From Neobacillus sp. FSL H8-0543 (lineage in GTDB: Bacteria > Bacillota > Bacilli > Bacillales > Cytobacillaceae), in contig NZ_CP151943.1 of the NCBI RefSeq assembly GCF_038592905.1, positions 124,001-188,000 on the forward strand: 64,000 nucleotides of DNA, read 5' to 3'. The notes under the pieces were generated by a model. That model was not told the origin of the DNA and made no database searches. It worked only from the letters and a program-made list of their open reading frames with translations. Made by a program: the position numbers and the translations under genes. Position 1 is the first letter of the stretch; each line of letters opens with the position of its first letter. This document shows, one piece after another, positions 9,330 to 18,944 of this stretch.

Positions 9330-9348
9330 TGTCGACCATTGGCCGACA
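9330..9348 (-). terminator. Terminator of the MltG-like gene
   Basis: Stem TGTCG/CGACA around the loop; minus-strand tail is TTTTTTT. Confidence 0.75.
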
Positions 9349-9354
9349 CTTTTC

Positions 9355-9861
9355 TTATTTTTTAAAAATAATTGAGATTACTTGGTCTAAAGACATTTCA
9401 CTATCTACGGTAAATACCCCAGGTCGCAAGCTGTTTTGGAGGCCTCTTTTCTCAATATCAGCTGAGAATGCATAAGCATCTTCAATCATCCCCGCACTTT
9501 TCAGCATGGAGCCGACATCTCCACTGGTCATCCCATTGGCAACATTCAATACGACTTGTGTTTTGGTTGTTCCAGACTTATTGTCTTCTGATGAATTTCC
9601 TTTTGTACCAGACGCCTTTGCCTCAGCCAAATTCTTATCATACTCTGCTTGTGGTAAAACGACATATCCTTTTGCTACAAGCTGATCAACCATTTCCTTT
9701 TCAGAAGGTTGAACCTCTATGGTTGTAGTTTTTTCAGAGGTTTTAGCAGATACTTTTGGGACATCACCATTATCTGCGAAGTAAACAGCGCCGCAAATAG
9801 TTGTCGCAATGAGGATCCCAGCGCTGAAACTGCTTAATAAGTTAATTCGCATGGGCAGCAT
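9355..9861 (-). CDS. Small membrane-anchored MltG/YceG-like domain protein
   Basis: About 168 aa: an N-terminal membrane anchor (INLLSSFSAGILIATTICGAV), a charged Ser/Thr/Lys-rich linker, and a C-terminal LysM-like segment (VANGMTSGDVGSMLKSAGMI...RPGVFTVDSEMSLDQVISII) matching the N-terminal part of endolytic transglycosylase MltG. The catalytic MltG domain with its Glu is missing, so it cannot be the lytic enzyme; peptidoglycan binding or regulation is an inference. ATG 9861 has GAGGG at about 5 nt; ATG 9852 is an alternative. It overlaps the end of the upstream gene, suggesting translational coupling. Confidence 0.75.
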   Translation of the reverse strand: MLPMRINLLSSFSAGILIATTICGAVYFADNGDVPKVSAKTSEKTTTIEVQPSEKEMVDQLVAKGYVVLPQAEYDKNLAEAKASGTKGNSSEDNKSGTTKTQVVLNVANGMTSGDVGSMLKSAGMIEDAYAFSADIEKRGLQNSLRPGVFTVDSEMSLDQVISIIFKK

Positions 9862-10222
9862 TTCCCCCCTCAACCGCTACATTCTGGTAAGGAGCAAGCA
9901 TCTGTTCAATTTGACTTTCAGGTACTTGTTTCATTCCTGCAATACTTTCAATCGAATAATTGCGTTTATATAAATCTAGTACTTCACGCATGAAAACCTG
10001 TTCCTCTGAAGAAAGCTGAATTCCTGTTTCCTTTATTACTACTTCTATATCAAGTCCGATATTACGTATAGAATCTTGTATGGCGTTGATTTCTTTCATA
10101 GTAGAAATATGAATTTGATTCACTTCATTATGTTCTACTTTTGCCGCATGAGACGTTTTAATAATAGAGATGAATAGTAATACAGCGGATAGTACAAACA
10201 AACCGGCTAAAGTCCATTCCAT
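9842..10222 (-). CDS. Small single-pass membrane protein, unknown function
   Basis: About 126 aa. One N-terminal transmembrane helix (TLAGLFVLSAVLLFISII) followed by a mostly charged helical cytoplasmic region with coiled-coil character (about 25-90) and a C-terminal part resembling a short HTH-like helix pair (RNYSIESIAGMKQVPESQIEQML). Function not recognised. ATG 10222 follows AAGGAGGG; TTG 10225 is directly in front. Upstream member of a two-gene unit with the MltG-like protein. Confidence 0.7.
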   Translation of the reverse strand: MEWTLAGLFVLSAVLLFISIIKTSHAAKVEHNEVNQIHISTMKEINAIQDSIRNIGLDIEVVIKETGIQLSSEEQVFMREVLDLYKRNYSIESIAGMKQVPESQIEQMLAPYQNVAVEGGNAAHAN

Positions 10223-10393
10223 CAAAATGGTTCCCTCCTTTTTTGTAATGCAAGTTTATATTATACAACCAAACTCGACATTTTTCGATTTGATTCTAAA
10301 AAACACGTAGAAAGTCGGATGGAATTGGCAAATTGAGGTGAAATTGGAATTCCTGTTCTCCCCAATGTTTTCTTTTTAAAAATCTAGCACACA

Positions 10394-10435
10394 AAAAAAG
10401 AGAGTCTCACCTTAAGTGAGGGTCTCCCTTTTAAT
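10394..10435 (-). terminator. Terminator of the bacillopeptidase gene
   Basis: Long stem GGGAGACCCTCAC pairing with GTGAGACTCTC (one bulge); minus-strand tail TTTTTTT. Confidence 0.85.
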
Positions 10436-10443
10436 CATTCTTA

Positions 10444-13400
10444 TTATTTCTCTTTTCCCTGTTTCTTCACATTGATAAACAATTTTCCATCAGCGGTTTG
10501 TCTAGCTTCATTTCCAAATGAATCCTTTGCCTTAACCTCAATGACTGCTCCATCGGCTACCATGTCTTTTGTGGCTGTATAGTACCCCACGTAATATCCT
10601 GGTGAAACTTCCACCATTGGAAGTTCAGTAGCATTTTGCACTTGTGATCTGCTTAGATCTGTCAAAGGCATCTTAATAGAAAAAGCTGTGGTTAAGCCAG
10701 CTTCACTCGTAAACTCAATCTTAACGGTTTGACCTTTTTTCAAAGTCACATCTTCAGCAGGTTTTACATCTGTAACAACAGGTGCACTGTAATCTACCTC
10801 AATTTGTACTGAATCACCTGTTACATTTCCTGCAAGATCCTCGGCTAAAACTTCGATATCGTTCGTGCCTTCATCCAGTAATATTCGCGCTGAGAAGTTA
10901 CCATTTTCGACACTTGCTAATGTTCCATTTACTTTGACGAAATTCAAATGGTCCTCTACAACTGTTCCAGTTACTGTGACAGTTTCTTTATTCGACTTGC
11001 TGCCATCTGTTGGTGTAGTAATCGCCAATTCTGGAGCATATTGATCATATATCACTGTAACAGGTGCTGATGCATCCGTTATTCCCTGTGCAGTGGATGC
11101 TTTAGAGGTTAGGACATTTCCTCCATCTTTTAGCTCTACTTCCACAGCATACTTGCCATTTTCATTGGCACCCACTGTGGTAATTTCCTCACCATCATTA
11201 TAAACATGAACAGTTGTTGTTGGTGCTGCATTCCCTTCAACTGTTACCTTTCCAACATTTGTATAAGTTCCATCAACTGGAGAGGTAATCGTTGGAGTGG
11301 TTACCTCATAATCAACCACGGCGCGGATCATATAATTTCCTTCTTCTTTTGGAGATGGTGACCAGCTACCGCCAACATACTGCCAGCTTCTTAGGGCTTT
11401 TTCCCCATCTTCATCGGTTCCAAGCCCTGGTGATGCAGTATTGATACCTGCTTGGATATAGACTAAATAGAAATCACCTTCTACAACAATTCCTTCACCA
11501 CTTAAATCAACATGTGTCCATGTACCGTCACGTAAAGCTGTCGCATCAATCGGACCTGCTAGTTTTTTACCTGGTGCACCATCCACTCCAGTCGCATCAT
11601 AAACTTCTACTTTGAATGCAGTACCACCTGGAACGGGCCACTCCGTATCCCAGAAGCGGAACAAGCCACCTGTAACGAGTGCCTTTGTGTTTCCTGGTGC
11701 TAAGGACATTTTTACAGCCCAACCATTTCCAGCATCGTAAAATGCTCTTGCATTTTCAGCTGATCCATCATCATAACCAATTTCACCTGGATAGCCAATG
11801 AAAGGCTTGATTTCAAAATCCTGATCGATACTTCCTTCAAGAGTAATTGTAACTTCCTGACTGTAGAAATGTGGTGCAATCACTTTTAGAGTATACTCAC
11901 CCTCATATGCAGTGAGTGAGTACTGTCCATTTTCGTCCGTTACTACTGGAGCGATTTTAGCATCTTCTATTAAATAGATTGTAGCTCCTGCAACAGGTTC
12001 ACCAGTTGCCTGATTAGTAATTGTTCCTGAAACATTCCCCTGTGGCAGTTCTTCAAGAGTAAAGTCTGCTACCACTTCACCATCTTGCTCAATTGTTACT
12101 GTTTTGGTTTCAGGATAATAGCCATAGGATTCGGCTACAACTGTAAATTCTCCTGCAGCATGTGACAATTCATAGCTACCATTTGCAGGATTTGTTTTTA
12201 CTGAACGACCTGATTCTAAGACGGATACCTGAGCATTCATTGGCAGTAACATCGGAGTAGCTTGTTGTTCTTTACTAGCATCCTTTGATTTTGGCAATGC
12301 GATCGTCAGTTTATTTGGGTCTACTTTTTCTTTCATGCCGATGTTAGCCGAATCTTTATCGTCTGCATCAACACCTAAATCTACCTTTAGAGGAGCAGCA
12401 AGTGGTGTGTCAGTTAGTCTGACATCATCTATATACCAGCCATCCCTAACCACACTGCCGTCAGTCTTTACATTAAATGCGATATAAATTCTCTGACCTG
12501 CATATTCACTTAAATCAACTTCACCGTCAATCCAACCATTAGATAGATTATTAACACGAAGCTTTTGAACCCAGTTAACAGAGTCCGTTGATACATAAAC
12601 ATGGCCGAAATCATAGTTTCTCTCTAGATTATGCCATTGTTTAAATTGTAAATAACTGCTTCCTTCTGGTAAGTCAACAGGAGGCATTTGTAATGACATA
12701 TTTGCACGGCTTTGATACGTGCCAGCAAGAGTGGTACCATAGACTTTTTCTCCCGAAAATGCTGCACCAGGACCACTTGATGGAACACCCCATTCCCATG
12801 TATTTAGATCACCATAGGAGGTCCAGCCATCAGGATTAGTTTCAAAATCCTGTGCATATCCTACCGTTATTCCAGGTAGCACAGTTACTGTGTATTCACT
12901 GACTGTTTCATTTCCACCAAAATCCCTAGCTTTCCATTTGTATACTAACGAATTACCTGCAATATCTTCTCCAGGAATATTCGCTTGATAGGTTCCATTT
13001 TGATAATTACCGCCTACTCGTTCAGCAACGATTGTCTTAGTGGAGCCATCTTCCAATTGATATTCCACTTCCACATTTGTTACACTAATATTATCGACAG
13101 CTGAGGCTTCTAAAGTTAGAGGCATTCCTGCAAAAACCGTGGCAGGTTGGGAATGTTCTAACACCGGCGCTTCACTGTCGTCTCCCTCTTTTGTTACCTG
13201 ACCTTTCAGTTTTCCTAACCCCGAAACGACAGATGATACAGCATCAAAAACATTGATTAGACCTGATCCATAGCCATTATTTGGTGACATTGGATAGGTA
13301 TTATCTGTTAAAGGTATTGCCGTCGTTTGTAAAATTTCTTCTAACTCATCCACTGTTAAACTCGAATTAGCCTGTAAAAGTAGTGCTACGGCCGCTGATA

Positions 13401-14739
13401 CATGTGGTCCAGCCATAGACGTTCCATTCCAACCACCTTCATAACTGCTACCAGGAACAGATGAACGAATATTCACCCCAGGAGCTGTTACCTCCGGTTT
13501 GATTTCTCCATAGGGAGATGGACCTAATAGTGAAAAGCTTCCTAGTTTATCATTAATATCTGTTGCACCTGTAGCCACTGACTCAATATAGTTTGCTGGG
13601 TTAGCAACGGATCCAGGTCCGCCAGGGTTACTTAGCGTTGTATTTCCTGCAGAGAATTCAGGGAATATTTCCGCGGATCTCCATGCTTGGACCATTGGGC
13701 GGTACCACTCATCAAGTCCAGCTCCTCCACCCCATGAGTTATTCACGACATCTGGTGCGAGATTAGGATTACCATTTGGTGCTAAAATCCATTCCCCTGC
13801 TTCTAATAAATCAACGTCCGTTCCGCCACTTGCGGTGAAGGCCTTAACAGCAATCCAGTTAGCACCTGGTGCAACACCAATGGCATTGTTTCCATTAGGC
13901 TCGGATCCAACCATTGTACCGGTTACATGTGTTCCATGACCAAGATCATCATAAGGTGCAGATTGACCTCGTACCGCATCAAACCAGTTGTTCTCATGAG
14001 TTACTTCACCATCACCATCATACCCGCGATATTTTTCCTGTAAGGCTGGATGGTTCCATTGAACACCTGTATCAATGGACGCCACGGTAATACCACTCCC
14101 ATCAATCCCCATATCCCAAACGGCTGGTGCCCCTACACGATCAATATTCCACTCAATCGCATTTGTTTCTGCTTTCCCATCTAATACGGCCGTATTCGTT
14201 TTTTCAGGAACAAACAATTGTCTAGTTTCGTTTGGTAAGATTTTTTCTACCTCTTGGAAAGTTGCTACCTTTTCCATTACTTCCTTCGTAGCTGTAACGG
14301 CAATCGCATTCACTACATAATAAGAATGAACTTCCTTTGCCTTCCCAGCTTCCTCTTGCTTTTCAAGAAACTCCATCAATTCATATTGTGTTTCCTGTGC
14401 GGTTGCTTTTAATTCAGAGACGATCGATGAACGCTTTATGGATTTTGTTTTTGCTGGAGTCGCTTTATTTACGCTCGCTTTTTTCTCAGCCTCTTTTGCA
14501 ACAGTAGCAGTATCCACTTGCTCCTTCATTTTAATCAAAAATGTTACCTTTTCTTGCTCATCAAATTGTGTTTCTAACTTTTTAGCAATCTTTTGAGCTG
14601 GTGAAGGTAGCTTGTCATTTGCTGAAACACTGACCCCTTTGGTTGCTGCTGTTGCATTCAGTTGTGGTTGCATACCAAAAGGTATAACCAGCATGGCAGC
14701 AGTTAAAATGGATAATACTTTTCTTTTTTTCCTTTTCAA
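10444..14739 (-). CDS. bpr: Secreted subtilase, bacillopeptidase F family
   Basis: Extracellular S8 serine protease; 1431 aa, almost the same as Bacillus subtilis bacillopeptidase F. Order: signal peptide (basic MKRKKRK, hydrophobic core to about residue 30), I9-type propeptide (about 60-180), catalytic domain with Asp223 in SIDTGV, His271 in GHGTHVTG, oxyanion Asn366 in SAGN and Ser441 in NGTSMAGPH. Then come a MAM/jelly-roll-like region, carboxypeptidase-regulatory-like domains (around 870-990) and C-terminal Ig-like repeats with PVDGTYT and PTDGSKS. Start is TTG 14739 with AGGAGG 8 nt upstream. No sorting motif seen, so it is probably released. Confidence 0.92.
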   Translation of the reverse strand: MKRKKRKVLSILTAAMLVIPFGMQPQLNATAATKGVSVSANDKLPSPAQKIAKKLETQFDEQEKVTFLIKMKEQVDTATVAKEAEKKASVNKATPAKTKSIKRSSIVSELKATAQETQYELMEFLEKQEEAGKAKEVHSYYVVNAIAVTATKEVMEKVATFQEVEKILPNETRQLFVPEKTNTAVLDGKAETNAIEWNIDRVGAPAVWDMGIDGSGITVASIDTGVQWNHPALQEKYRGYDGDGEVTHENNWFDAVRGQSAPYDDLGHGTHVTGTMVGSEPNGNNAIGVAPGANWIAVKAFTASGGTDVDLLEAGEWILAPNGNPNLAPDVVNNSWGGGAGLDEWYRPMVQAWRSAEIFPEFSAGNTTLSNPGGPGSVANPANYIESVATGATDINDKLGSFSLLGPSPYGEIKPEVTAPGVNIRSSVPGSSYEGGWNGTSMAGPHVSAAVALLLQANSSLTVDELEEILQTTAIPLTDNTYPMSPNNGYGSGLINVFDAVSSVVSGLGKLKGQVTKEGDDSEAPVLEHSQPATVFAGMPLTLEASAVDNISVTNVEVEYQLEDGSTKTIVAERVGGNYQNGTYQANIPGEDIAGNSLVYKWKARDFGGNETVSEYTVTVLPGITVGYAQDFETNPDGWTSYGDLNTWEWGVPSSGPGAAFSGEKVYGTTLAGTYQSRANMSLQMPPVDLPEGSSYLQFKQWHNLERNYDFGHVYVSTDSVNWVQKLRVNNLSNGWIDGEVDLSEYAGQRIYIAFNVKTDGSVVRDGWYIDDVRLTDTPLAAPLKVDLGVDADDKDSANIGMKEKVDPNKLTIALPKSKDASKEQQATPMLLPMNAQVSVLESGRSVKTNPANGSYELSHAAGEFTVVAESYGYYPETKTVTIEQDGEVVADFTLEELPQGNVSGTITNQATGEPVAGATIYLIEDAKIAPVVTDENGQYSLTAYEGEYTLKVIAPHFYSQEVTITLEGSIDQDFEIKPFIGYPGEIGYDDGSAENARAFYDAGNGWAVKMSLAPGNTKALVTGGLFRFWDTEWPVPGGTAFKVEVYDATGVDGAPGKKLAGPIDATALRDGTWTHVDLSGEGIVVEGDFYLVYIQAGINTASPGLGTDEDGEKALRSWQYVGGSWSPSPKEEGNYMIRAVVDYEVTTPTITSPVDGTYTNVGKVTVEGNAAPTTTVHVYNDGEEITTVGANENGKYAVEVELKDGGNVLTSKASTAQGITDASAPVTVIYDQYAPELAITTPTDGSKSNKETVTVTGTVVEDHLNFVKVNGTLASVENGNFSARILLDEGTNDIEVLAEDLAGNVTGDSVQIEVDYSAPVVTDVKPAEDVTLKKGQTVKIEFTSEAGLTTAFSIKMPLTDLSRSQVQNATELPMVEVSPGYYVGYYTATKDMVADGAVIEVKAKDSFGNEARQTADGKLFINVKKQGKEK

Positions 14740-15317
14740 TCCATCTACCTCCTAAAAGTTTTTAATTTGATAATCTACCCTTTTTCCTCCTCCTCTCATT
14801 TCTACTGCACAAAATATGTAAATACCTTGTGCTACTATTACCTTAGCGTTTAATAGGTAATTATTGTGTCGAAAAAAGTTGAAGAAAATGGGTGTATAAA
14901 CAATTGGTAGGAACGAATCTATTGGGAAAGTTAGAAAAATAGGTCAAAATACCGTAGATATTTTTTGACACAAGAAATCTCTACTGTTTTTCCTAGTTAT
15001 TACGGGACTCATTTCTCAGATTTGAGTCAATATAACGAAAAACAGTACGATACTCCTAGTATCATAGATGCACGAACTAGCCTAAATCTCATAGAAATCA
15101 ATTTAATTGAATTATTATAGTAAACAATTCCCAATTACGGGATATGATACGGTGACAGGCACCGATTGAAAGTAGCTTTTCTTAAAAATCCCCAAAAAGT
15201 AACAGGGAGTTTACAAAATGCAAGGGAATTGGAATTCATTTTTTTCCATTAATTATGACTAAGATTTTTAATAAGGTACATATTAAGAATGGATCATTTA
15301 AATTTTGGGGGTATAAT
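14740..15317. other. Gene-free gap between bpr and the lipoprotein gene
   Basis: 578 bp of AT-rich sequence with no credible ORF. It must hold the bpr promoter and the lipoprotein promoter, but I could not fix either. Visible elements: a small palindrome GATACTCCTAGTATC near 15048, a TCCC/GGGA repeat near 15130, and the repeat CGGTGACAGGCACCG at 15150-15164. Confidence 0.6.
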
Positions 15318-15545
15318 ATGAAAAAAGTTTGGAATATCTCGATTTTTCTTACTTTGCTTTCGATAGGTTTACTATCCGCTTGTAACGTCGAAACCAGGGA
15401 CGCATTAAATGAAAAAAAGGAAGTAGATTTTCGTCCGGTTCGTTATGACCCTAATTTAGACACAAATATCAATGAGAGTAACAATGATTATAAATCTCGA
15501 TATAGAGAACAGCAACCAAACCATCAAGATGAATTCTTTGATTAA
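15318..15545 (+). CDS. Small lipoprotein, unknown function
   Basis: 75 aa. Signal peptide MKKVWNISIFLTLLSIG with lipobox LLSAC (Cys near residue 22), then a short hydrophilic, acidic and Asn/Arg-rich tail ending in EFFD. The size and composition recall small spore or membrane lipoproteins, but no family is recognised. ATG 15318 chosen: TTTGGGGG lies 6 nt upstream and the signal peptide begins here; the longer frame from 15255 would put 21 hydrophilic residues before it. Confidence 0.65.
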   Translation: MKKVWNISIFLTLLSIGLLSACNVETRDALNEKKEVDFRPVRYDPNLDTNINESNNDYKSRYREQQPNHQDEFFD

Positions 15546-15588
15546 AAATTTCAATGGATGGATAGAAAAAACCTATTTAGACACAAAA

Positions 15589-15613
15589 AGCCTAAATTCT
15601 AATCATTTAGGCT
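15589..15613. terminator. Bidirectional terminator
   Basis: AGCCTAAAT/ATTTAGGCT stem with T-rich flank on the plus side; lies between the lipoprotein gene and the convergent VWA gene. Confidence 0.75.
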
Positions 15614-15697
15614 CATTTCTTTTTTACTATGAAGGGAAATAACCCATATACAATTTTAACTTTGCTGTCCCTTATTAGTTTTTTATAGAATTTTCAC

Positions 15698-16279
15698 CTA
15701 GTGTCTTTTTTCAGAAACAGCCTCCGATACCATGTTATACATCACTTCTATACCTTCATTTGTAGCTTCAAAGCTATAAGCGTTCTCATTAATAATTCCA
15801 AGGCTTTCCGCTTCCCTTCCCGCATCAATATTTGCACCAAGGAAGATAAACTCCCAGTTATATTTCTCCTGCTGATGGATGATTAACTCTTTCACTTTTT
15901 CATAGCTAAATTCACGGCTTGCATTCTCCATTCCGTCTGTTGTAATCACAAAAATTACTTTACCTGGCCTCTCCTCCTCACTCGTATTTGAAAGACGATA
16001 ACCCACATCTAGAATGGTCTTCCCTACCGCATCTAATAAAGCCGTACAGCCTCTTACAAAATAATTTTTCTTTGTCAGCATCACTTCTTTTGCATCGATT
16101 CCATTCCATAATCGTTCATATTGATCATCGAAAAGGATCCCTGTAACGAAGGTTTTACCCTCAAATTCTCTTTGTTTTTCAATAAAAGCATTAAATCCGC
16201 CAATGGTCTCCCGTTCAAGTCCTCCCATCGATCCGCTCCTATCTAATAAAAAAATAATTTCAGTTAAATTACTCTTCAT
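15698..16279 (-). CDS. VWA-domain protein (TerY-like)
   Basis: 193-aa protein that is a single von Willebrand factor A domain. The metal-ion-dependent adhesion site is complete: DRSGSM near the N-terminus, Thr in GCTALLDA, and Asp in TTDGMENAS. No signal peptide, so cytosolic, as for TerY-type VWA proteins that serve as binding scaffolds. ATG 16279 chosen because AAAGGATG is 6 nt upstream; the ATG at 16288 overlaps that SD. Divergent from an HTH protein with an 93-bp shared control region. Confidence 0.85.
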   Translation of the reverse strand: MKSNLTEIIFLLDRSGSMGGLERETIGGFNAFIEKQREFEGKTFVTGILFDDQYERLWNGIDAKEVMLTKKNYFVRGCTALLDAVGKTILDVGYRLSNTSEEERPGKVIFVITTDGMENASREFSYEKVKELIIHQQEKYNWEFIFLGANIDAGREAESLGIINENAYSFEATNEGIEVMYNMVSEAVSEKRH

Positions 16280-16339
16280 GTCTATCATCCTTTCAATTTT
16301 ATTTATAAAATAATGATAACTGAGTTCAATAGTTTGCAG

Positions 16340-16356
16340 GTCGCCTAGTAAGCGAC
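16340..16356. repeat. Inverted repeat in the VWA/HTH intergenic region
   Basis: GTCGC-CTAGTAA-GCGAC, immediately upstream of the SD of the HTH gene. Could be an operator or a leader hairpin; function not known. Confidence 0.4.
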
Positions 16357-16372
16357 ATTTTGGAGGTAGGAT

Positions 16373-16873
16373 ATGCTTAATAAAAAGCAGTTAATAGAAA
16401 TGCAGGAGTATGTAGAAATTCGTTTGAGCATCCTCGCATTTTCTAGTATGGAAAAATGTGAAGAAAGCAATATCTTAGAAAGTGTTCAAAACATCGAAAT
16501 AGAGGATTTTATTAAAAATAAACGCAAACCCACATTCTATCAGACTTTATTTAGTTATATTGATAAAACGGGTGTTACTGATTCTGAAATTTATAAAAAA
16601 GCGGGGATCGATCGCAGGCATTTTTCTAAAATTAGATCCAATCCTGACTACCGAATTGGAAAAAACACGGCCATTGCGCTGGCTATCGCTCTTGAATTAA
16701 GTGAAAAGGAAACCGATAAACTCTTAAGTTCTGCTGGATATTCTTTGTCTGACAGTGAAACCTTTGATTTAATAATTAAGTTCTGTTTAGAGAAAAAAAT
16801 ATACAATAGTGATGATGTGAATCAGGCTTTGGTTTATTTTAGTTTGAAGCCTTTGTTCGGAGTTTTGATATAG
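16373..16873 (+). CDS. HTH (XRE-like) protein paired with the VWA gene
   Basis: 166 aa. The N-terminal 50 residues are acidic and helical. Residues about 55-125 form a Cro/C1-like helical bundle: TFYQTLFSYIDKTG, DSEIYKKAGIDRRHFSKIR (the HTH), and AIALAIALELSEKE. The C-terminal part is helical (FDLIIKFCLEKKIYN). Strong SD GGAGG. The divergent arrangement with a cytosolic VWA protein suggests that it regulates or partners that protein (inference). I recognise the family as an uncharacterised HTH group but not a function. Confidence 0.75.
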   Translation: MLNKKQLIEMQEYVEIRLSILAFSSMEKCEESNILESVQNIEIEDFIKNKRKPTFYQTLFSYIDKTGVTDSEIYKKAGIDRRHFSKIRSNPDYRIGKNTAIALAIALELSEKETDKLLSSAGYSLSDSETFDLIIKFCLEKKIYNSDDVNQALVYFSLKPLFGVLI

Positions 16874-16887
16874 TCTCGTCCAACAAA

Positions 16888-16923
16888 AAAGCCGGTCAAA
16901 GGAAAATTAACCCTTGCCGGCTT
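16888..16923. terminator. Bidirectional terminator
   Basis: AAGCCGG/CCGGCTT stem between the HTH gene and the convergent DinB gene; A-run before it gives a T-run on the minus strand. Confidence 0.7.
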
Positions 16924-16969
16924 GCGTTTATACTTCCATGGTAACTCCATTTTGCTAGTAATGTAATTT

Positions 16970-17473
16970 TTATTTTGTTGGAGCATCCATTCCCATTTGG
17001 CTCCATTCTTCTCTCGCTGGTCCATATACTCCGGGAACCTTCAATCCTGCTTGGCGCATGAGAACGGTCAATTGGCCGCGATGATGAATGATATGCTTGA
17101 TGAGAAGGGAAAGTGTTATAGCTTTTGGCATTTCATTACCAAATACATTTTGCATTTCACTTAAATTTTGGTCTGTCCACTGTTGCTCCACTGCTTCACT
17201 AGTCTGTGCACTCACACTTCGGAAGGTCTCAGCAATCTCTCTTGCAGATGATGGGATTGCAGCTGGATCTTGCATCTCTTTAACTGTGATGCCAAATTCC
17301 ATAAGCATGCCAGGTGTACTAGAAACAATATGCCAAGCAATTTCTCCTAATTTACGATCCTCAGGAGAAACCTGTTGTTGAAGTGAAGCATCTGTCAAGG
17401 CATCAAAAATTTTCTGAGTTGATGCTGCTTCTTGATTCCATTCTCCGATAAATTCAGCAATAGAAGTATACAT
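16970..17473 (-). CDS. DinB-family metal-dependent protein
   Basis: 167-aa four-helix-bundle protein of the DinB/YfiT-like fold (thiol-dependent transferases such as bacillithiol S-transferases belong here). The putative metal ligands are His in EIAWHIVSS (about 48) and the HxxxH pair in IKHIIHHRGQL (about 127-131). Start ATG with GGAGG. Monocistronic. Substrate not deducible. Confidence 0.82.
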   Translation of the reverse strand: MYTSIAEFIGEWNQEAASTQKIFDALTDASLQQQVSPEDRKLGEIAWHIVSSTPGMLMEFGITVKEMQDPAAIPSSAREIAETFRSVSAQTSEAVEQQWTDQNLSEMQNVFGNEMPKAITLSLLIKHIIHHRGQLTVLMRQAGLKVPGVYGPAREEWSQMGMDAPTK

Positions 17474-17582
17474 TGTTAATCCTCCATTTATAATAATTTT
17501 GATTTCCTAATCAAGATAATAATAAGTAATATTTCCCAAAATAGCAAAAGTGATTAAAGTCAAATTCTCTTTTATGTATTTT

Positions 17583-17620
17583 AAAAAAGTAAAGACACCC
17601 GTGGAGAGTGTCTACTTTTT
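17583..17620 (-). terminator. Terminator of the yheC/D gene
   Basis: AAAAAGTAGACACTC / GGTGTCTTTACTTTTTT stem; T-run on the minus strand. Confidence 0.8.
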
Positions 17621-17624
17621 TAAG

Positions 17625-18944
17625 TTAAAATCCAGCTAACTTTCTTGCATAGAGCATATTTGTTTTTAGGATTTCATAGTATACTTCTGGATATCCCGCT
17701 ACTAATGCAATCTCATGTGATGGATGACAATGGTTGACATTGGAAATCCAGATATCACCTATTTCTCCGATAACCATATCAACGGCTGCGTTAGCAAGGT
17801 TCGAATCACTATCTTCCAGTGCTTCTACTGCTTCTATTGCTATATAGATAATTTCCTGGTAGACCATTGAGATATACACGTCGCCTCGCTGTAAAAGATC
17901 TTTTAAATGTTCCTTTTCCAGTTTGACTATAGGAGAAATAAACTTCGAGAGGTTTTCCGAATCTTTTTCCCTTGTGAATATCCCCTTTGCTTGCCATTTA
18001 CCCCATTTGTCTTTAACAATTAACACTCGAAATTCAATGTTCTGATAGCCAGGTACATCAATTGATTCTTGAATCATATAATCACCTGCATGAAAATACT
18101 TATCAAAAACGGAGTAGGCTTGGCCCCTGCTATAAAAACTATAATTCTTTATTTCATTTGTGTTCGGATTGGAAATTAACATGTTGTTCTTGTCTTTTAA
18201 AATTACTTTGATCGGCGACCTATCCTCCATTTTGATGGACTTTACATCTACAGTAGAAAACTTTTTCAGAAACCAATAAAAATCCTTAGGTTTTCCATGT
18301 AGCATTGCATCAGGTAGATAATTCTTTATACCGATGGAAGAGGCTAAACGCTTGTGAGCATCCCATTTATTCAAACGTGAATGATTAAAGAACGAGTTAC
18401 CAATGATCGCTTGAAAATGATCAGCCCAATCTGAACTTACCGAGGTTGACATAACAAAAATTGAGGACGGATAAGGAAATATACCTTGTTCCCACTTTTT
18501 TGTCTTAGGATTAAATAGATAGCCTTGCATGGTAAGGTTCACTTTATCGACATTTTCAAGTGAAAAGGCCATGATCGCGCCTCTGATTTCACGGTAATGG
18601 AATAGATAGTCTAATAAATTATTTAGTTGATTATCTATAGAATCCTGCTCATCCCCCACGAGTAAACCAATAAAAGGACCAATTAGAATTTCGTCTCCTC
18701 TATTTGTAATCTCTAAACTGCAATGCTGCGGAAGACTCAGCTTGTCCAAAATATCCGTAGATAGACTTGCCTTATTTTGCGGCAAATGTTTCGATAGATA
18801 AATGGTTGCTTGTACTGCTTTGGAGCCAAATCTAATTCGTTTCTTCGTTTGCCTTTTAAGTCCAAACGACCTTGCTAAATTAGGATGAAGGGTCAAGCGC
18901 CCTGCATTATGTGTGCTGCTTGAAAGCTCAATAACATTTTCCAT
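17625..18944 (-). CDS. YheC/YheD-family spore coat-associated ATP-grasp protein
   Basis: 439 aa, matching the YheC/YheD family of endospore coat-associated ATP-grasp proteins. The N-terminal third (LTLHPNLARSFGL, FGSKAVQATIYLS, GPFIGLLV) is the family-specific domain. The ATP-grasp domain starts at about residue 190 (FNHSRLNKWDAHKRL, YLPD) and includes QESIDVPGYQNIEFRVLIVKD and the closing VDMVIGEIGDIWISNVN. Deposition in the spore and ligase activity are family knowledge, not visible here. Start ATG with GGGGGAA. Monocistronic. Confidence 0.88.
   Translation of the reverse strand: MENVIELSSSTHNAGRLTLHPNLARSFGLKRQTKKRIRFGSKAVQATIYLSKHLPQNKASLSTDILDKLSLPQHCSLEITNRGDEILIGPFIGLLVGDEQDSIDNQLNNLLDYLFHYREIRGAIMAFSLENVDKVNLTMQGYLFNPKTKKWEQGIFPYPSSIFVMSTSVSSDWADHFQAIIGNSFFNHSRLNKWDAHKRLASSIGIKNYLPDAMLHGKPKDFYWFLKKFSTVDVKSIKMEDRSPIKVILKDKNNMLISNPNTNEIKNYSFYSRGQAYSVFDKYFHAGDYMIQESIDVPGYQNIEFRVLIVKDKWGKWQAKGIFTREKDSENLSKFISPIVKLEKEHLKDLLQRGDVYISMVYQEIIYIAIEAVEALEDSDSNLANAAVDMVIGEIGDIWISNVNHCHPSHEIALVAGYPEVYYEILKTNMLYARKLAGF

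Noticed and set aside
16373..16873. Prophage repressor
   Set aside because: No integrase, excisionase, att site or phage structural genes nearby; the HTH gene is paired only with the VWA gene.
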